A stretch of DNA of 64,000 nucleotides. Source: Mycolicibacterium fallax. GTDB lineage: Bacteria > Actinomycetota > Actinomycetes > Mycobacteriales > Mycobacteriaceae. Location: NCBI RefSeq assembly GCF_010726955.1, contig NZ_AP022603.1, positions 2,108,001-2,172,000 on the forward strand. Reading direction: 5' to 3'. Of the stretch, positions 28,358-37,048 are shown in pieces; position 1 is the stretch's first letter, and every line of letters starts with the position of its first letter. Position numbers and translations under genes: made by a program. The notes under the pieces were generated by a model that made no database searches, was not told the origin of the DNA, and was given only the letters and a program-made list of their open reading frames with translations.

Positions 28358-29773
28358 CTACAGAATTGTCGCCAGCGCCGCTCGCAGGTGGCCGAGTATC
28401 CGCGTGGCGGAAATCGGGACCGCCGCCGGGCCGGGGTCTTTCGCGGCCAGATCGGCGGCCGCCGAATGCACGAACGCGCCCGCGGCGGCCGCCTCGGCCA
28501 CCGGCAGCCCGGCGGCCAGCAGCGCGCCGATGACGCCGCTGAGCACGTCGCCGGAGCCGGCGGTGGCCGCCCAGGAGTTCCCCGCGGGGTTCAGGTAGGC
28601 CGGGCCGTCCGGGCCGGCGATCACGGTGACATTGCCCTTGAGCAGCACCGTGGCGCCGAGGCGGGCGGCCAGGGCGCGGGCGGCGCCGAGGCGGTCGGGC
28701 CCGGGCGGCCGCCCGGCCAGCCGGGCGAACTCCCCGGCGTGCGGGGTCAGCAGGGTGGGCGCCGCGCGGTCGGCGACCAGCTCGGGGTGAGCGGCCAGCA
28801 CGGTCAGCGCGTCGGCGTCGACGAGCACCGGCAGGTCGGTGGCCAGCGCGAAGCGCAGCACCGCCGACGCGTCGTGGCCGGTGCCCAGCCCCGGCCCGAC
28901 CACCCAAGCCTGCACCCGGCCGGCGGCGCGGTGATCGGCGACCGCGATGGTCTCCGGCCAGTGCGACACCACCTCCGCGGCGGCCGGGCCGGCGTAGCGC
29001 ACCATGCCCGAGTGGCTCGCGACGGCGGCGCCGGCGCACAGGATCGCCGCGCCCGGGTACGTCGCCGAACCGGCCAGCACCCCGGTGACCCCCTGGGTGT
29101 ACTTGTCGTCGGCGCGGCCGGGAACCGGCCAGCGGGCGGCGACGTCGGCGGCCTGCATGCCGCGCAGGTCAGACTCGGGCAGCTCCAGGCCGATGTCGAC
29201 GAGTTCGACCCGGCCGCAGTCGGCCAGCGCATGCACCGGTTTCAGGCCGCCGAAGGTCACCGTGAGTGCCGGACGCACCGCGGGGCCGGTGATTTCGCCG
29301 GTCTCGACGTGCACGCCGCTGGGGGTGTCGACGGCGACGACCGGGGCGGTGTTGGCCGCGAAGAGTTCCGCCGCGGCCGGCCGCAGCGGACCGGTCGCGC
29401 CGATGCCGACCACCCCGTCGATCACCAAATCGGTTGCGGGCAGGATACTTTCAACGATTCGCCCGCCAGCCGCCCGGAACGCGGCCAGCGCCGCGCGGTG
29501 GGCGCGGTCGGGGTTGAGCAGCACCGCGTCGGCGGCCGCGCCGCGGCGGCGCAGGAAGGTTGCCGCCCACAGCGCGTCGCCGCCGTTGTCGCCGGAGCCC
29601 ACCACCGCGCACACCCGCCGGCCGGCCACCGCACCGGTGCGGCGGCGCAGTTCGGCGGCGATCGCGACCGCCAGCGGCCAGGCGGCCCGGCGCATCAGCG
29701 CCCCGTCGGGCAGGGCGGCCAGCAGCGGGGCCTCGGCCGCGCGGATCTGTTGGGCGCAGTAGTAGTGCCGCAT
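28358..29773 (-). CDS. nnr: Bifunctional NAD(P)H-hydrate epimerase / ADP-dependent dehydratase
   Basis: This 471-residue enzyme repairs damaged NAD(P)H hydrates. The N-terminal YjeF epimerase half (about 1-215) contains VVGSGDNGGDALWAA and the DGVVGIGATGPL motif. The C-terminal carbohydrate-kinase-like half contains VVGPGLGTG, LLTPHAGEFARL, LLKGNVTVI and the ATP-site motif ATAGSGDVLSGVIG. The start ATG gives MRHYYCAQQIRAAEA as in Rv3433c. It is divergent from nothing nearby, running in the same direction as gadB, 10 bp apart. Confidence 0.94.
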   Translation of the reverse strand: MRHYYCAQQIRAAEAPLLAALPDGALMRRAAWPLAVAIAAELRRRTGAVAGRRVCAVVGSGDNGGDALWAATFLRRRGAAADAVLLNPDRAHRAALAAFRAAGGRIVESILPATDLVIDGVVGIGATGPLRPAAAELFAANTAPVVAVDTPSGVHVETGEITGPAVRPALTVTFGGLKPVHALADCGRVELVDIGLELPESDLRGMQAADVAARWPVPGRADDKYTQGVTGVLAGSATYPGAAILCAGAAVASHSGMVRYAGPAAAEVVSHWPETIAVADHRAAGRVQAWVVGPGLGTGHDASAVLRFALATDLPVLVDADALTVLAAHPELVADRAAPTLLTPHAGEFARLAGRPPGPDRLGAARALAARLGATVLLKGNVTVIAGPDGPAYLNPAGNSWAATAGSGDVLSGVIGALLAAGLPVAEAAAAGAFVHSAAADLAAKDPGPAAVPISATRILGHLRAALATIL

Positions 29774-29795
29774 GAGGACCAGAATGGCACGCGGA

Positions 29796-30551
29796 TCAGC
29801 CCCGGCGTGCCGGGTCGGGCCTGACGAGCCGGCCGTGCGCGACCAGCTCGATGGTCACCGCGACCGCGCAGCTCTGCGCCAGCAGCAGCCCGACCAGCAC
29901 CAGCACCTGAACGGCGCCGGCCTGGGCGGCCGACCCGGTGCTCAACAACACCCCGACAAAGGCGCCCGGCAGGGTGACCAGCCCGGCGGTTCGCGCCTGA
30001 TCCACGCTCGGCAGCAGCGCATCCGGAGCCGACTCCCGGATGACCAGCAGCCGCGCCTCGCGCTCCAGGAACCCCAGGCTCAGCGCCGCCTCCACCTCTC
30101 CCACGCCGGTACCCAGCGCGTCCAGCGCCCGGCGGGCCGCCAGGCTGACCGCGGTCATGGTGCCGCCCAACAGGATTCCGGTGATCGGCACCAGCGCGAC
30201 GCCGGTCAGCGGCACCAGGTCGGTGACCAGCAGCAGCGGCAGCACCGATGCCAGCCCGAGCGCAATCGGCGCCGCCAACCACCAGGAGCCGCGCGCGGCC
30301 CTGCTGCGCCGCGCCGCCGTCGCCGCGGCCACGCTGAACATCACCAGCAGAATCAGCAGCGACGACCACAGCCGCGCCATCGCGGCCGTCAACACCACCG
30401 CCACCGCCGCCAGCTGCACCGCGGCCCGCACCGAGGCGCTCGGCACCACCCACCATGGCCCCAGGTCGGCCAGCCGGTAGACCAGCGCCGCCAGCAGCGC
30501 CAGCACCGCGCAGACCACCAGCAGGGTCGGCCCGAGCACCGTGGACGTCAT
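29796..30551 (-). CDS. FetB/UPF0014-type ABC transporter permease
   Basis: This integral membrane protein of about 250 residues has six to seven helices and the UPF0014 signatures ASVRAAVQLAAVAVVL, PITGILLGGTMTAVSLA and the TLPGAFVGVLL segment. E. coli FetB with the ATPase FetA exports iron. Here no fetA-like ATPase gene is adjacent, so it is an orphan permease whose partner must be elsewhere. An upstream in-frame GTG at 30569 would add six residues (ADTEP); neither start has a strong ribosome site. Confidence 0.82.
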   Translation of the reverse strand: MTSTVLGPTLLVVCAVLALLAALVYRLADLGPWWVVPSASVRAAVQLAAVAVVLTAAMARLWSSLLILLVMFSVAAATAARRSRAARGSWWLAAPIALGLASVLPLLLVTDLVPLTGVALVPITGILLGGTMTAVSLAARRALDALGTGVGEVEAALSLGFLEREARLLVIRESAPDALLPSVDQARTAGLVTLPGAFVGVLLSTGSAAQAGAVQVLVLVGLLLAQSCAVAVTIELVAHGRLVRPDPARRG

Positions 30552-30580
30552 CGGTTCAGTGTCCGCCACGGCGCGGCCGC

Positions 30581-30586
30581 TATGGT
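30581..30586 (+). promoter_or_regulatory. -10 element of a leaderless promoter for the secreted protein gene
   Basis: TATGGT is followed by exactly six bases and the ATG at 30593. No ribosome site is present, as expected of a leaderless transcript. Confidence 0.5.
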
Positions 30587-30592
30587 TGCGGC

Positions 30593-30952
30593 ATGGCGAG
30601 GAACCTTCGGTGGCTGTTCGCGGCGGCGCTGGTGGCGCCGTACGGGCTGATCTCCCCGATGCTGCCGACAGCGACCGCCGACAACCCGATCCCGATCTGC
30701 CCGCCGAATCAGGTGTCCGGCTTCGACGGCAATCAGTGCACGCCGCAGCCCTGCCAGCCGCCGTTTCAGCAGGGCATGATGCCGCCGTGCATCATGCCGA
30801 TCACCCAGGTCTGCCCGCCGGGAATGGTGTCGTACTACAACGGCTCGCCGTGCACCCCGCAGCCCTGCACCCCGCCGTACGCCCCGGGAATACCGCCGTG
30901 CTTCATGCCGCCGCCGACGATCGGGCCCAACGGCATGCCGGGGATGGGCTGA
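30593..30952 (+). CDS. Small secreted Pro/Cys-rich protein
   Basis: This 119-residue protein has a Sec-type signal peptide (residues 1-29: basic MARNLRW, a hydrophobic core, cut after TATA-D). The mature part holds eight cysteines and many prolines, and consists of two related modules, CTPQPCQPPFQQGMMPPCIMP and CTPQPCTPPYAPGIPPCFMP (each split across the boundary by a CPP motif). The even cysteine number suggests disulfide-stabilised modules in the cell wall. I do not recognise a named family. It is divergent from the FetB-like gene and has its own leaderless promoter. Confidence 0.75.
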   Translation: MARNLRWLFAAALVAPYGLISPMLPTATADNPIPICPPNQVSGFDGNQCTPQPCQPPFQQGMMPPCIMPITQVCPPGMVSYYNGSPCTPQPCTPPYAPGIPPCFMPPPTIGPNGMPGMG

Positions 30953-30981
30953 GTCACCGCGCGATCACGCCCGGGTCTGCA

Positions 30982-31010
30982 CAGATGTCCGCTGGGAGCG
31001 GACTCATCTG
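30982..31010 (+). terminator. Probable hairpin terminator after the secreted protein gene
   Basis: CAGATG-TCCGCT pairs with AGCGGA-CT-CATCTG around a GGG loop, giving two 6-bp stems separated by a 2-base bulge, 30 bp after the stop. It may also limit read-through from glmS on the other strand. Confidence 0.5.
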
Positions 31011-31152
31011 GATAATCCACTTGGACCCCTGAATTTCACCCCATTTGTGCAGGCTCCGCCGCGGACTCCTACTCGACGGCATCCCCGCGCCGATCCGCGC
31101 CACGGACTCCTGCGCTGGGGCTCCTCCGTCGCCCCGCTCCGTCGCCCGCGCG

Positions 31153-33021
31153 CTACTCGACGGTGACGCTCTTGGCCAGGTTCCGCGGCTTGTCGACGTC
31201 GTAGCCGCGGGCCCGGGCCACCGAGGCCGCGAAGACCTGCAGCGGGATGGTCGCCAGCAACGGCTGCAGCAGCGTCGACACCGCGGGCAGCTCGATCAGG
31301 TGGTCGGCGTACGGGCGCACCGTCTCGTCGCCCTCCTCGGCGATGACGATGGTGACCGCGCCGCGGGCCTGGATCTCGCGGATGTTGCTAAGCAGCTTGG
31401 AGTGCAGCAGCGGCGCGCCCTTGGGCGAGGGCATCACCACGATCACCGGCAGATCGTCCTCGATCAGCGCGATCGGGCCGTGCTTGAGCTCGCCGGCGGC
31501 GAACCCCTCGGCGTGCATGTAGGCCAGCTCCTTGAGCTTGAGCGCACCCTCCAGCGCCACCGGGTAACCGACGTGCCGCCCCAGGAACAGCACCGTCGGG
31601 GACGCGGCGAAGCGCTGGGCCAGCTCGGTGACCGGATCCATCCGGTCGATCACCCGCCCGACGAGGTCGGGCATCGCCTCCAGCTCGCGGTACTCGCGGG
31701 CCACCTCGTCGGGGTACTTGGTGCCGCGGGCCTGGGCCAGCGCCAGCCCGACCAGGTACGCCGCCACGATCTGGGCGAGGAAGGTCTTGGTGGCCGCGAC
31801 GCCGATCTCCGGCCCGGCCCGGGTGTAGAGCACCGCGTCGCACTCCCGCGGGATCTGGCTGCCGTTGGTGTTGCAGATCGCCAGCACCTTGGCCTTCTGA
31901 TCCTTGGCGTGCCGGACGGCCTCCAGGGTGTCGGCGGTCTCGCCGGACTGCGACACCGCCACCACCAGGGTGCCGCGGTCCAGCACCGGGTCCCGGTAGC
32001 GGAACTCGCTGGCCAACTCGACCTCGACCGGCAGCCGGGTCCAATGCTCGATGGCGTACTTGGCGACCAGACCCGCGTGGTAGGCGGTCCCGCAGGCCAC
32101 CACGAACACCTTGTCGATGTCGCGCAGTTCCTGATCGGAGAGCCGCTGCTCGTCGAGGATCACCCGGTTGTCGGCGAAGTGCCCCAGCAGGGTGTCGCCG
32201 ACGGCGGCCGGCTGCTCGGCGATCTCCTTGAGCATGAAGTAGTCGAAGCCGCCCTTCTGCGCGGCCGACAGGTCCCAGTCGATGTGAAACAGCCGGGACC
32301 GGTCCGAGGAGTCGTTGCCGTCGAAGTCCAGGATCTCGGCGCCGTCGGCGCGCAGCACCACGGCGGTGTCCTGGCCGAGTTCGATGGCGTCGCGGGTGTG
32401 CTCGATGAACGCCGCCACGTCCGAGCCGATGAACATCTCCCCGTCTCCGACCCCGACCACCAGCGGGGTGGACCGCCGCGCGGCCACGATGGTGCCGGGA
32501 TCGTCGGCGCTGGCGAAGACCAGGGTGAAGTGGCCCTCCAGCCGGCGCAGCACCGCCAGCACCGAGGCGACGAAGTCCCCGGCGGTCTCCCCGGTGCGGT
32601 AGGCGCGGGCGACCAGGTGCACGGCCACCTCGGTGTCGGTGTCGCTGGAGAACTCGACGCCGTCGTCCTCCAGTTCGGCGCGCAGCGGCGCGAAGTTCTC
32701 GATGATGCCGTTGTGCACGACGGCGAACCGGCCGGAGGCGTCCCGATGCGGGTGGGCGTTGCGGTCGGTGGGCCGGCCGTGGGTGGCCCAGCGGGTGTGC
32801 CCGACACCGGTGGTACCCGCCAGTTCCGCCGGATCGGTGCCGGCCAGCTCCTCCTCCAGGTTGGCCAGCCGACCGGCGCGACGCCGCACCACCAGACCCT
32901 GCTCGGGGTCCACCAGGGCCAGGCCCGAGGAGTCATAACCGCGGTATTCCATCCGGCGCAGCGCATCGACGACGATGCCACAGGCCGGTCTGGGCCCGAC
33001 GTAGCCGACGATTCCGCACAT
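31153..33021 (-). CDS. glmS: Glutamine-fructose-6-phosphate aminotransferase (isomerising)
   Basis: GlmS makes glucosamine-6-phosphate, the first step to UDP-GlcNAc for peptidoglycan and arabinogalactan linker synthesis. The 622-residue protein has the Ntn glutaminase half starting MCGIVGYVG with the catalytic Cys2, plus GHTRWATHG and HNGIIEN. The isomerase half holds two SIS domains with SQSGETADTLEA, ACGTAYHAG and EGALKLKELAYMHAEGF, and it ends KSVTVE. TACCCT lies eight bases before the ATG, so it may be leaderless. No glmS ribozyme is seen upstream, where only 66 bp separate it from the divergent gene. Confidence 0.96.
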   Translation of the reverse strand: MCGIVGYVGPRPACGIVVDALRRMEYRGYDSSGLALVDPEQGLVVRRRAGRLANLEEELAGTDPAELAGTTGVGHTRWATHGRPTDRNAHPHRDASGRFAVVHNGIIENFAPLRAELEDDGVEFSSDTDTEVAVHLVARAYRTGETAGDFVASVLAVLRRLEGHFTLVFASADDPGTIVAARRSTPLVVGVGDGEMFIGSDVAAFIEHTRDAIELGQDTAVVLRADGAEILDFDGNDSSDRSRLFHIDWDLSAAQKGGFDYFMLKEIAEQPAAVGDTLLGHFADNRVILDEQRLSDQELRDIDKVFVVACGTAYHAGLVAKYAIEHWTRLPVEVELASEFRYRDPVLDRGTLVVAVSQSGETADTLEAVRHAKDQKAKVLAICNTNGSQIPRECDAVLYTRAGPEIGVAATKTFLAQIVAAYLVGLALAQARGTKYPDEVAREYRELEAMPDLVGRVIDRMDPVTELAQRFAASPTVLFLGRHVGYPVALEGALKLKELAYMHAEGFAAGELKHGPIALIEDDLPVIVVMPSPKGAPLLHSKLLSNIREIQARGAVTIVIAEEGDETVRPYADHLIELPAVSTLLQPLLATIPLQVFAASVARARGYDVDKPRNLAKSVTVE

Positions 33022-33075
33022 GACTGACCAGGGTAGTGCAGAGTCCCACATCACCCGCTGTCGCCGACGGTGAGC

Positions 33076-33081
33076 TAGGTT
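33076..33081 (+). promoter_or_regulatory. -10 element for the Rv3438-like gene
   Basis: TAGGTT stands six bases before the GTG at 33088, again the leaderless pattern. It lies in the 66-bp region shared with the divergent glmS gene. Confidence 0.5.
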
Positions 33082-33087
33082 CATCGG

Positions 33088-33930
33088 GTGGCCAGACCCA
33101 AGGGACTCCTCGCCCGGCTCACCCACCGCGGACCGCACCGCATTCTGCGCGGTGACCTGGCCTTTGCCGGTGTTCCGGGGATCGTGTACACCCCGGAATC
33201 CGGCTTCGGACTGCCCGGGCTGGCCTTCGGCCACGATTGGATCACACCCGTCGCCGGATACGCCGGACTGCTCGAACATCTGGCGTCCTGGGGCATCGTG
33301 GCGGCCGCACCGGCGACCGAGACCGGGCCGGTGCCCTCGGTGCTGAACCTGGCGCACGACCTGGGCAGCACCCTGGACATCATCTGCGGGGTGCGGCTCG
33401 GTCCCGGAAAGATCAGCGTCGACCCGGCCAAGCTGGCCGCGGCCGGGCACGGTTTCGGCGCATCGGCGGCGGTGTTCGCCACCGCCGGGCTCGGGTCCCG
33501 GCTGCGCACCGCGGCCGCCGTCTTCCCGTCGGTGACCAAGCCCGACGCGGTCGCCCCGGCGGCGACGCTGCGGACCCCGGGCGTGGTGTTCGGCGCGCCG
33601 GGCGACGAGCTCAGCATCACCGCGAACTCGCTGCAGCTGGCGGCGGCCTGGCCGGGCGCGACGCTGCGGATCGTCGACAAAGCCGCGCCGGGTGGGCTGG
33701 CGTCGGGACGACGGCTGCACCGGTTCGCCGGGCTGCCGGGCACCGACCGGCGGACCCAGAGCGCCGTCCGCGGCCTGCTGACCGGCTACCTGCTCTACAC
33801 CCTGACCGGCGACAAGCAGTACCGGACGTTCGCCGACGCCGAGGCCGAACTGCCCAAGACCTCCGCCCCGGCACCCGAGCTGGCGCCGGCCGGGCCGGAG
33901 GAGAAGTTCGTCGCGCTGCTGCGCGGCTGA
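33088..33930 (+). CDS. Alpha/beta-hydrolase-like conserved protein (Rv3438-like)
   Basis: This 280-residue protein is divergent from glmS, as Rv3438 is in M. tuberculosis, and is of similar length. The fold pattern is that of dienelactone-hydrolase-like alpha/beta hydrolases: GLAFGHDW, then the nucleophile-elbow position AGHGFGASAAVF, where the central residue is Phe rather than Ser, so a normal catalytic serine is missing. It may be a non-catalytic or differently wired member. There is no signal peptide. The GTG start has a leaderless-type -10. Confidence 0.8.
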   Translation: MARPKGLLARLTHRGPHRILRGDLAFAGVPGIVYTPESGFGLPGLAFGHDWITPVAGYAGLLEHLASWGIVAAAPATETGPVPSVLNLAHDLGSTLDIICGVRLGPGKISVDPAKLAAAGHGFGASAAVFATAGLGSRLRTAAAVFPSVTKPDAVAPAATLRTPGVVFGAPGDELSITANSLQLAAAWPGATLRIVDKAAPGGLASGRRLHRFAGLPGTDRRTQSAVRGLLTGYLLYTLTGDKQYRTFADAEAELPKTSAPAPELAPAGPEEKFVALLRG

Positions 33931-33940
33931 ATCCCGCAGT

Positions 33941-35281
33941 TCAGGCGCCCACCTGGGGCAGCGCGTCGGCAGCGATCTCACAGGGGGTGGCCGGCGGGTC
34001 GGCGGTAACCTCCGGCTCCGCGAGCACGGGCTCGGCGGCGGATTCGGGGTCTGCGGCGTCGGGGTCTGCGGGCTCGGAGTCATCGGCGTCGGGGTCTTCA
34101 GGATCGGCGTCATCGGGGCCGGGGTCATCGGCGTCTTCGGGCTCAGCGTCTTCAGGCTCAGCGTCTTCGGGCTCAGCTTCTTCGGGCTCAGCTTCTTCGG
34201 GCTCAGCGTCTTCGGGCTCAGCTTCGTTGGCGTCGGGGCCCGGTTCATCGACGGGGCCGACATCTTCGAGTGCCCCGAAATCGGGGCTGCCGGACTCCGG
34301 GACGCCGAAGTCGGGGATGCCCAAATCCGGGATGCCCAATCCGGGTAGCGGGGACCCACCGGAGCCCGCCGGGCTCGGCGGCGCGGCAAAACCCGGATCC
34401 GGGGCGGGCGGCGGAACCGCGGCCGCCGCGGGAACCGTTGCCGGAGGCGTTGTGGGAGCCGTTGTGGGTGGCGGAACCGGCTCGGCGCCGAGCGGCGGTG
34501 CGCCGAGCGGCTCACCGGGCGGCGGGGCACCGGCTGCCGAGCCCGCCGGCGGCGCCATCCCCGGGCCGGCCAGAGCCATCGGCGGAGGCGGCACCAGGTC
34601 GCCGGGCACCTCAAAAAATGCCGGCGGCGCGGCGGCCAGCTCGGCCGCCGCGCCGCGGCAGGCCTCGTCGACCGCGCCCAGCGCGGTCCGCATCGCCGAC
34701 AGCCACTCGCCGCAAACATGCTGGACAACAAAGGGTTTGACCTCGTCGTCGACGGTCCGCAGCACCGCTTCGTCGGTGCCGCCGGCGATCACGGCAGCGC
34801 TCGCGGCCCGCCAGTCGGCGCGCCGCCCGGCGGCCGCGCCCAGCACCGCCGCCACCGCGGACACCTTCGCGTCCACCGCCTCCCACAGTCGGTCCCGCAG
34901 CCCGCCGTAGCAGCGCAGCGCACCGCGCAACCGACCGCACACCAGCTCGGCCGCGGCCAGGTGCCGGTCCAGGAAACCCTGGGCGGCGCCGCCGGAACCA
35001 CCGGCCCACGCCGCGGCCAGTGCCCGGCGCTGCTCGCCGCCGTCGCGCAGCGCCTCGGCGGCCCGCTCCCCCAGCGCGCGCAGCGTCGCGCAATCGGCGT
35101 CCAATGCGGCCAGGTCCAGGCCGTCCTCGGTGGCGTACCAGTCCCGGACCTGGCCCGGATGCAGGGTCAGATCGGGATGCTGGAACCCGCGCAGGTGCGC
35201 GGCCCACACGTATCCGCCGATCTCCTCGATCGCTTCGCGGCCCTCGGCCAGCCGGGCCGCGACGTCGTAGCGGGCGGCCAC
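33941..35281 (-). CDS. Large Ala/Pro-rich protein with acidic repeat tail (Rv3439c-like)
   Basis: This 446-residue protein lies at the position of Rv3439c. The first 220 residues are helical and may be a WXG100/ESX-associated fold (AALDADCATLRALGERAAEALRDGG). A Pro-rich middle follows. The C-terminal region has PDLGIPDFGVPESGSPDFG-type units and then AEPED pentapeptides from a 15-bp DNA repeat. The tail is strongly acidic. There is no signal peptide. The downstream-oriented partner gene (35285-35590) ends 3 bp before its GTG start. A role in type VII secretion is suggested only by the helical N-terminus and the WXG-like partner. Confidence 0.75.
   Translation of the reverse strand: MAARYDVAARLAEGREAIEEIGGYVWAAHLRGFQHPDLTLHPGQVRDWYATEDGLDLAALDADCATLRALGERAAEALRDGGEQRRALAAAWAGGSGGAAQGFLDRHLAAAELVCGRLRGALRCYGGLRDRLWEAVDAKVSAVAAVLGAAAGRRADWRAASAAVIAGGTDEAVLRTVDDEVKPFVVQHVCGEWLSAMRTALGAVDEACRGAAAELAAAPPAFFEVPGDLVPPPPMALAGPGMAPPAGSAAGAPPPGEPLGAPPLGAEPVPPPTTAPTTPPATVPAAAAVPPPAPDPGFAAPPSPAGSGGSPLPGLGIPDLGIPDFGVPESGSPDFGALEDVGPVDEPGPDANEAEPEDAEPEEAEPEEAEPEDAEPEDAEPEDADDPGPDDADPEDPDADDSEPADPDAADPESAAEPVLAEPEVTADPPATPCEIAADALPQVGA
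34134..34226 (-). repeat. 15-bp tandem repeat in the Rv3439c-like gene (about 6 units)
   Basis: About six units of TCTTCGGGCTCAGCG (with scattered substitutions) encode AEPED/AEPEE pentapeptides. Frame is preserved by any change in copy number. Confidence 0.9.
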
Positions 35282-35284
35282 GGC

Positions 35285-35590
35285 TCAGCGCAGTCCGGCC
35301 GCGGCGGCGGCCTCGGCGTCGCGATACCGCCGCGCCCCGCAGGACAGTCCGGCCCCGATCTCGGCGGCCGCCAGCGCCCAGGCGGCCAGCTCCGCGGCCA
35401 GCGGGTCGACGGCCCGGCGTACCCCCTGGCCCGCCGCCAGATGTGCGCGGCCGGCCGTCACACCGTCAAACAGCAGGCGCGACAAACCATTTCGCCCGCA
35501 CTCGGCGAGCCCAGCGGCCAGCGCGTTGAACCGCCCGGCCACCGCGTCGACCGCGGCAAGGTCAACCGATGTCCCGGCGGGAATTCCCAT
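35285..35590 (-). CDS. WXG100/EspC-like type VII secretion-associated protein (Rv3440c-like)
   Basis: This 101-residue helical protein sits at the position and length of Rv3440c. It begins MGIPAGTSVDLAAVDAVAG and forms two helices with a DGVTAGRAHLAAGQG turn and a C-terminal YRDAE. The pattern resembles small type VII targets or EspC-like proteins. No canonical WXG is seen. It ends 3 bp before the Rv3439c-like gene, so the two are surely co-transcribed and may interact. The function is unknown. Confidence 0.7.
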   Translation of the reverse strand: MGIPAGTSVDLAAVDAVAGRFNALAAGLAECGRNGLSRLLFDGVTAGRAHLAAGQGVRRAVDPLAAELAAWALAAAEIGAGLSCGARRYRDAEAAAAAGLR

Positions 35591-35628
35591 ACCCGCTTTT
35601 GACGCGGCGAACCCGCCGGCGGTTCCCC

Positions 35629-36963
35629 TCAGCCGTGCGCGGCGACGGCGTCGGCCACCCGCCGCGCCAGCCGGTCGGCGGTGTCGGCATCGGCGGCCTC
35701 GACCATCACCCGGACCAGCGGTTCGGTGCCCGAGGGCCGCAGCAGGATCCGGCCGGTGTCGCCGAGCTCGGCCACCGCGGCGGCCACCGCCGCAGCCACC
35801 TCGGGGGCGGCCGCGACCGTCGCCTTGTCCGCGACGGCCACGTTGATCAGGATCTGCGGCAGGGTCCGCATTGCGGCGGCCAACTGCGCCAGCGAACGGC
35901 CGGTGGCCGCCATCCGCGACATCAGCCGCAGCCCGGTGACGATGCCGTCGCCGGTGGTGCCGAATGCCGGCAGCACGATGTGCCCGGACTGCTCACCGCC
36001 GAGGCTGAAGCCGCCGCGCAGTTCCTCCAGCACGTAGCGGTCACCGACCGCGGTGGTGCGGACCTCGATGCCGGCCTCGCGCATCGCCAGGTGCAGGCCC
36101 AGGTTGCTCATCACGGTGGCCACCAGGGTGTTCGACGCCAGCTCGGCGGATTCGGCCATCGCCAGGGCCAGCACCACCATGATGTGGTCACCGTCGACGA
36201 TGTTGCCCTCGGCGTCCACCGCCAGGCAGCGGTCCGCGTCGCCGTCGTGGGCCAGGCCCAGATCGGCGCCGTGCGCCGCGACGGCGGCCCGCACCACGTC
36301 CAGATGGGTGGAGCCGCAGCCGTCGTTGATGTTCAGCCCGTCCGGCTCGGCGTTGATCGCCAGCACCGTTGCCCCCGCCGCCCGGTAGGCGGCCGGCGCG
36401 GCCGCCGACGCGGCGCCGTGCGCGCAGTCCACCACCACCGTCAGCCCGTCCAGCGGCGCGGTGGCCGCCTTGCCGACGTGGCGCAGGTAGCGGTCCAGCG
36501 CGTCGGGGGCCTCCAGCACCCGGCCGAGGCCGGCCCCGACCGGACGCTCTCCGGGGCCCGCGGCGTAGAGCTCCTCGATCCGGTCCTCGGTGTCGTCGTC
36601 GAGCTTGTGGCCGCCGGGGCCGAAGAATTTGATGCCGTTGTCGGGCATCGGGTTGTGCGAGGCGGAGATCATCACGCCAAGGTCGGCGTCGTAGCCGCCG
36701 GTCAGGTAGGCGACCGCCGGGGTGGGCAGCACGCCGACCCGCAGCACGTCGACGCCCTCGCTGGTCAGCCCGGCGATCACCGCGGCCTCCAGCATTTCGC
36801 CGCTGGCCCGCGGGTCGCGCCCGACGACGGCGGTGCGGCGCCGGCGCTCGCCGACGCACAATCGGCGGGCGGCCGCCGAGCTCAGTCCCAGTGCCAGTTC
36901 CGCGGTCAGCTCGCGGTTGGCGAGGCCTCGCACGCCGTCGGTGCCGAACAGTCGGGCCACCAC
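35629..36963 (-). CDS. glmM: Phosphoglucosamine mutase
   Basis: GlmM turns glucosamine-6-phosphate into glucosamine-1-phosphate, the step after GlmS. The 444-residue protein has [14 protein letters not shown] at its N-terminus and the active phosphoserine loop [17 protein letters not shown] (S in SASHNP). The metal-binding [11 protein letters not shown] and the phosphate-binding [14 protein letters not shown] are also present. It follows rpsI on the same strand after a strong hairpin, so it may be only partly co-transcribed with the ribosomal genes. The gene corresponds to Rv3441c (mrsA). Confidence 0.96.
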   Translation of the reverse strand: MVARLFGTDGVRGLANRELTAELALGLSSAAARRLCVGERRRRTAVVGRDPRASGEMLEAAVIAGLTSEGVDVLRVGVLPTPAVAYLTGGYDADLGVMISASHNPMPDNGIKFFGPGGHKLDDDTEDRIEELYAAGPGERPVGAGLGRVLEAPDALDRYLRHVGKAATAPLDGLTVVVDCAHGAASAAAPAAYRAAGATVLAINAEPDGLNINDGCGSTHLDVVRAAVAAHGADLGLAHDGDADRCLAVDAEGNIVDGDHIMVVLALAMAESAELASNTLVATVMSNLGLHLAMREAGIEVRTTAVGDRYVLEELRGGFSLGGEQSGHIVLPAFGTTGDGIVTGLRLMSRMAATGRSLAQLAAAMRTLPQILINVAVADKATVAAAPEVAAAVAAAVAELGDTGRILLRPSGTEPLVRVMVEAADADTADRLARRVADAVAAHG

Positions 36964-36995
36964 CGCCCCTTTCGCTCAAGGTTTGCGATACACCG

Positions 36996-37030
36996 CGGGC
37001 GGGCGTGCCAGACTGCGGCACGCCCGCCCG
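36996..37030 (-). terminator. Strong hairpin between rpsI and glmM
   Basis: A perfect 14-bp GC-rich stem (36996-37009 with 37017-37030) encloses a 7-base loop (AGACTGC), about 19 bp after the rpsI stop. It lacks a U-tract. It probably attenuates ribosomal-operon transcription before glmM. Confidence 0.8.
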
Positions 37031-37048
37031 TGGAGACAGACAGGTCGA

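Noticed and set aside
30953..31152. glmS ribozyme or other riboswitch near glmS
   Set aside because: This region is downstream of glmS, and the 66 bp upstream of its start are too short for a glmS ribozyme.
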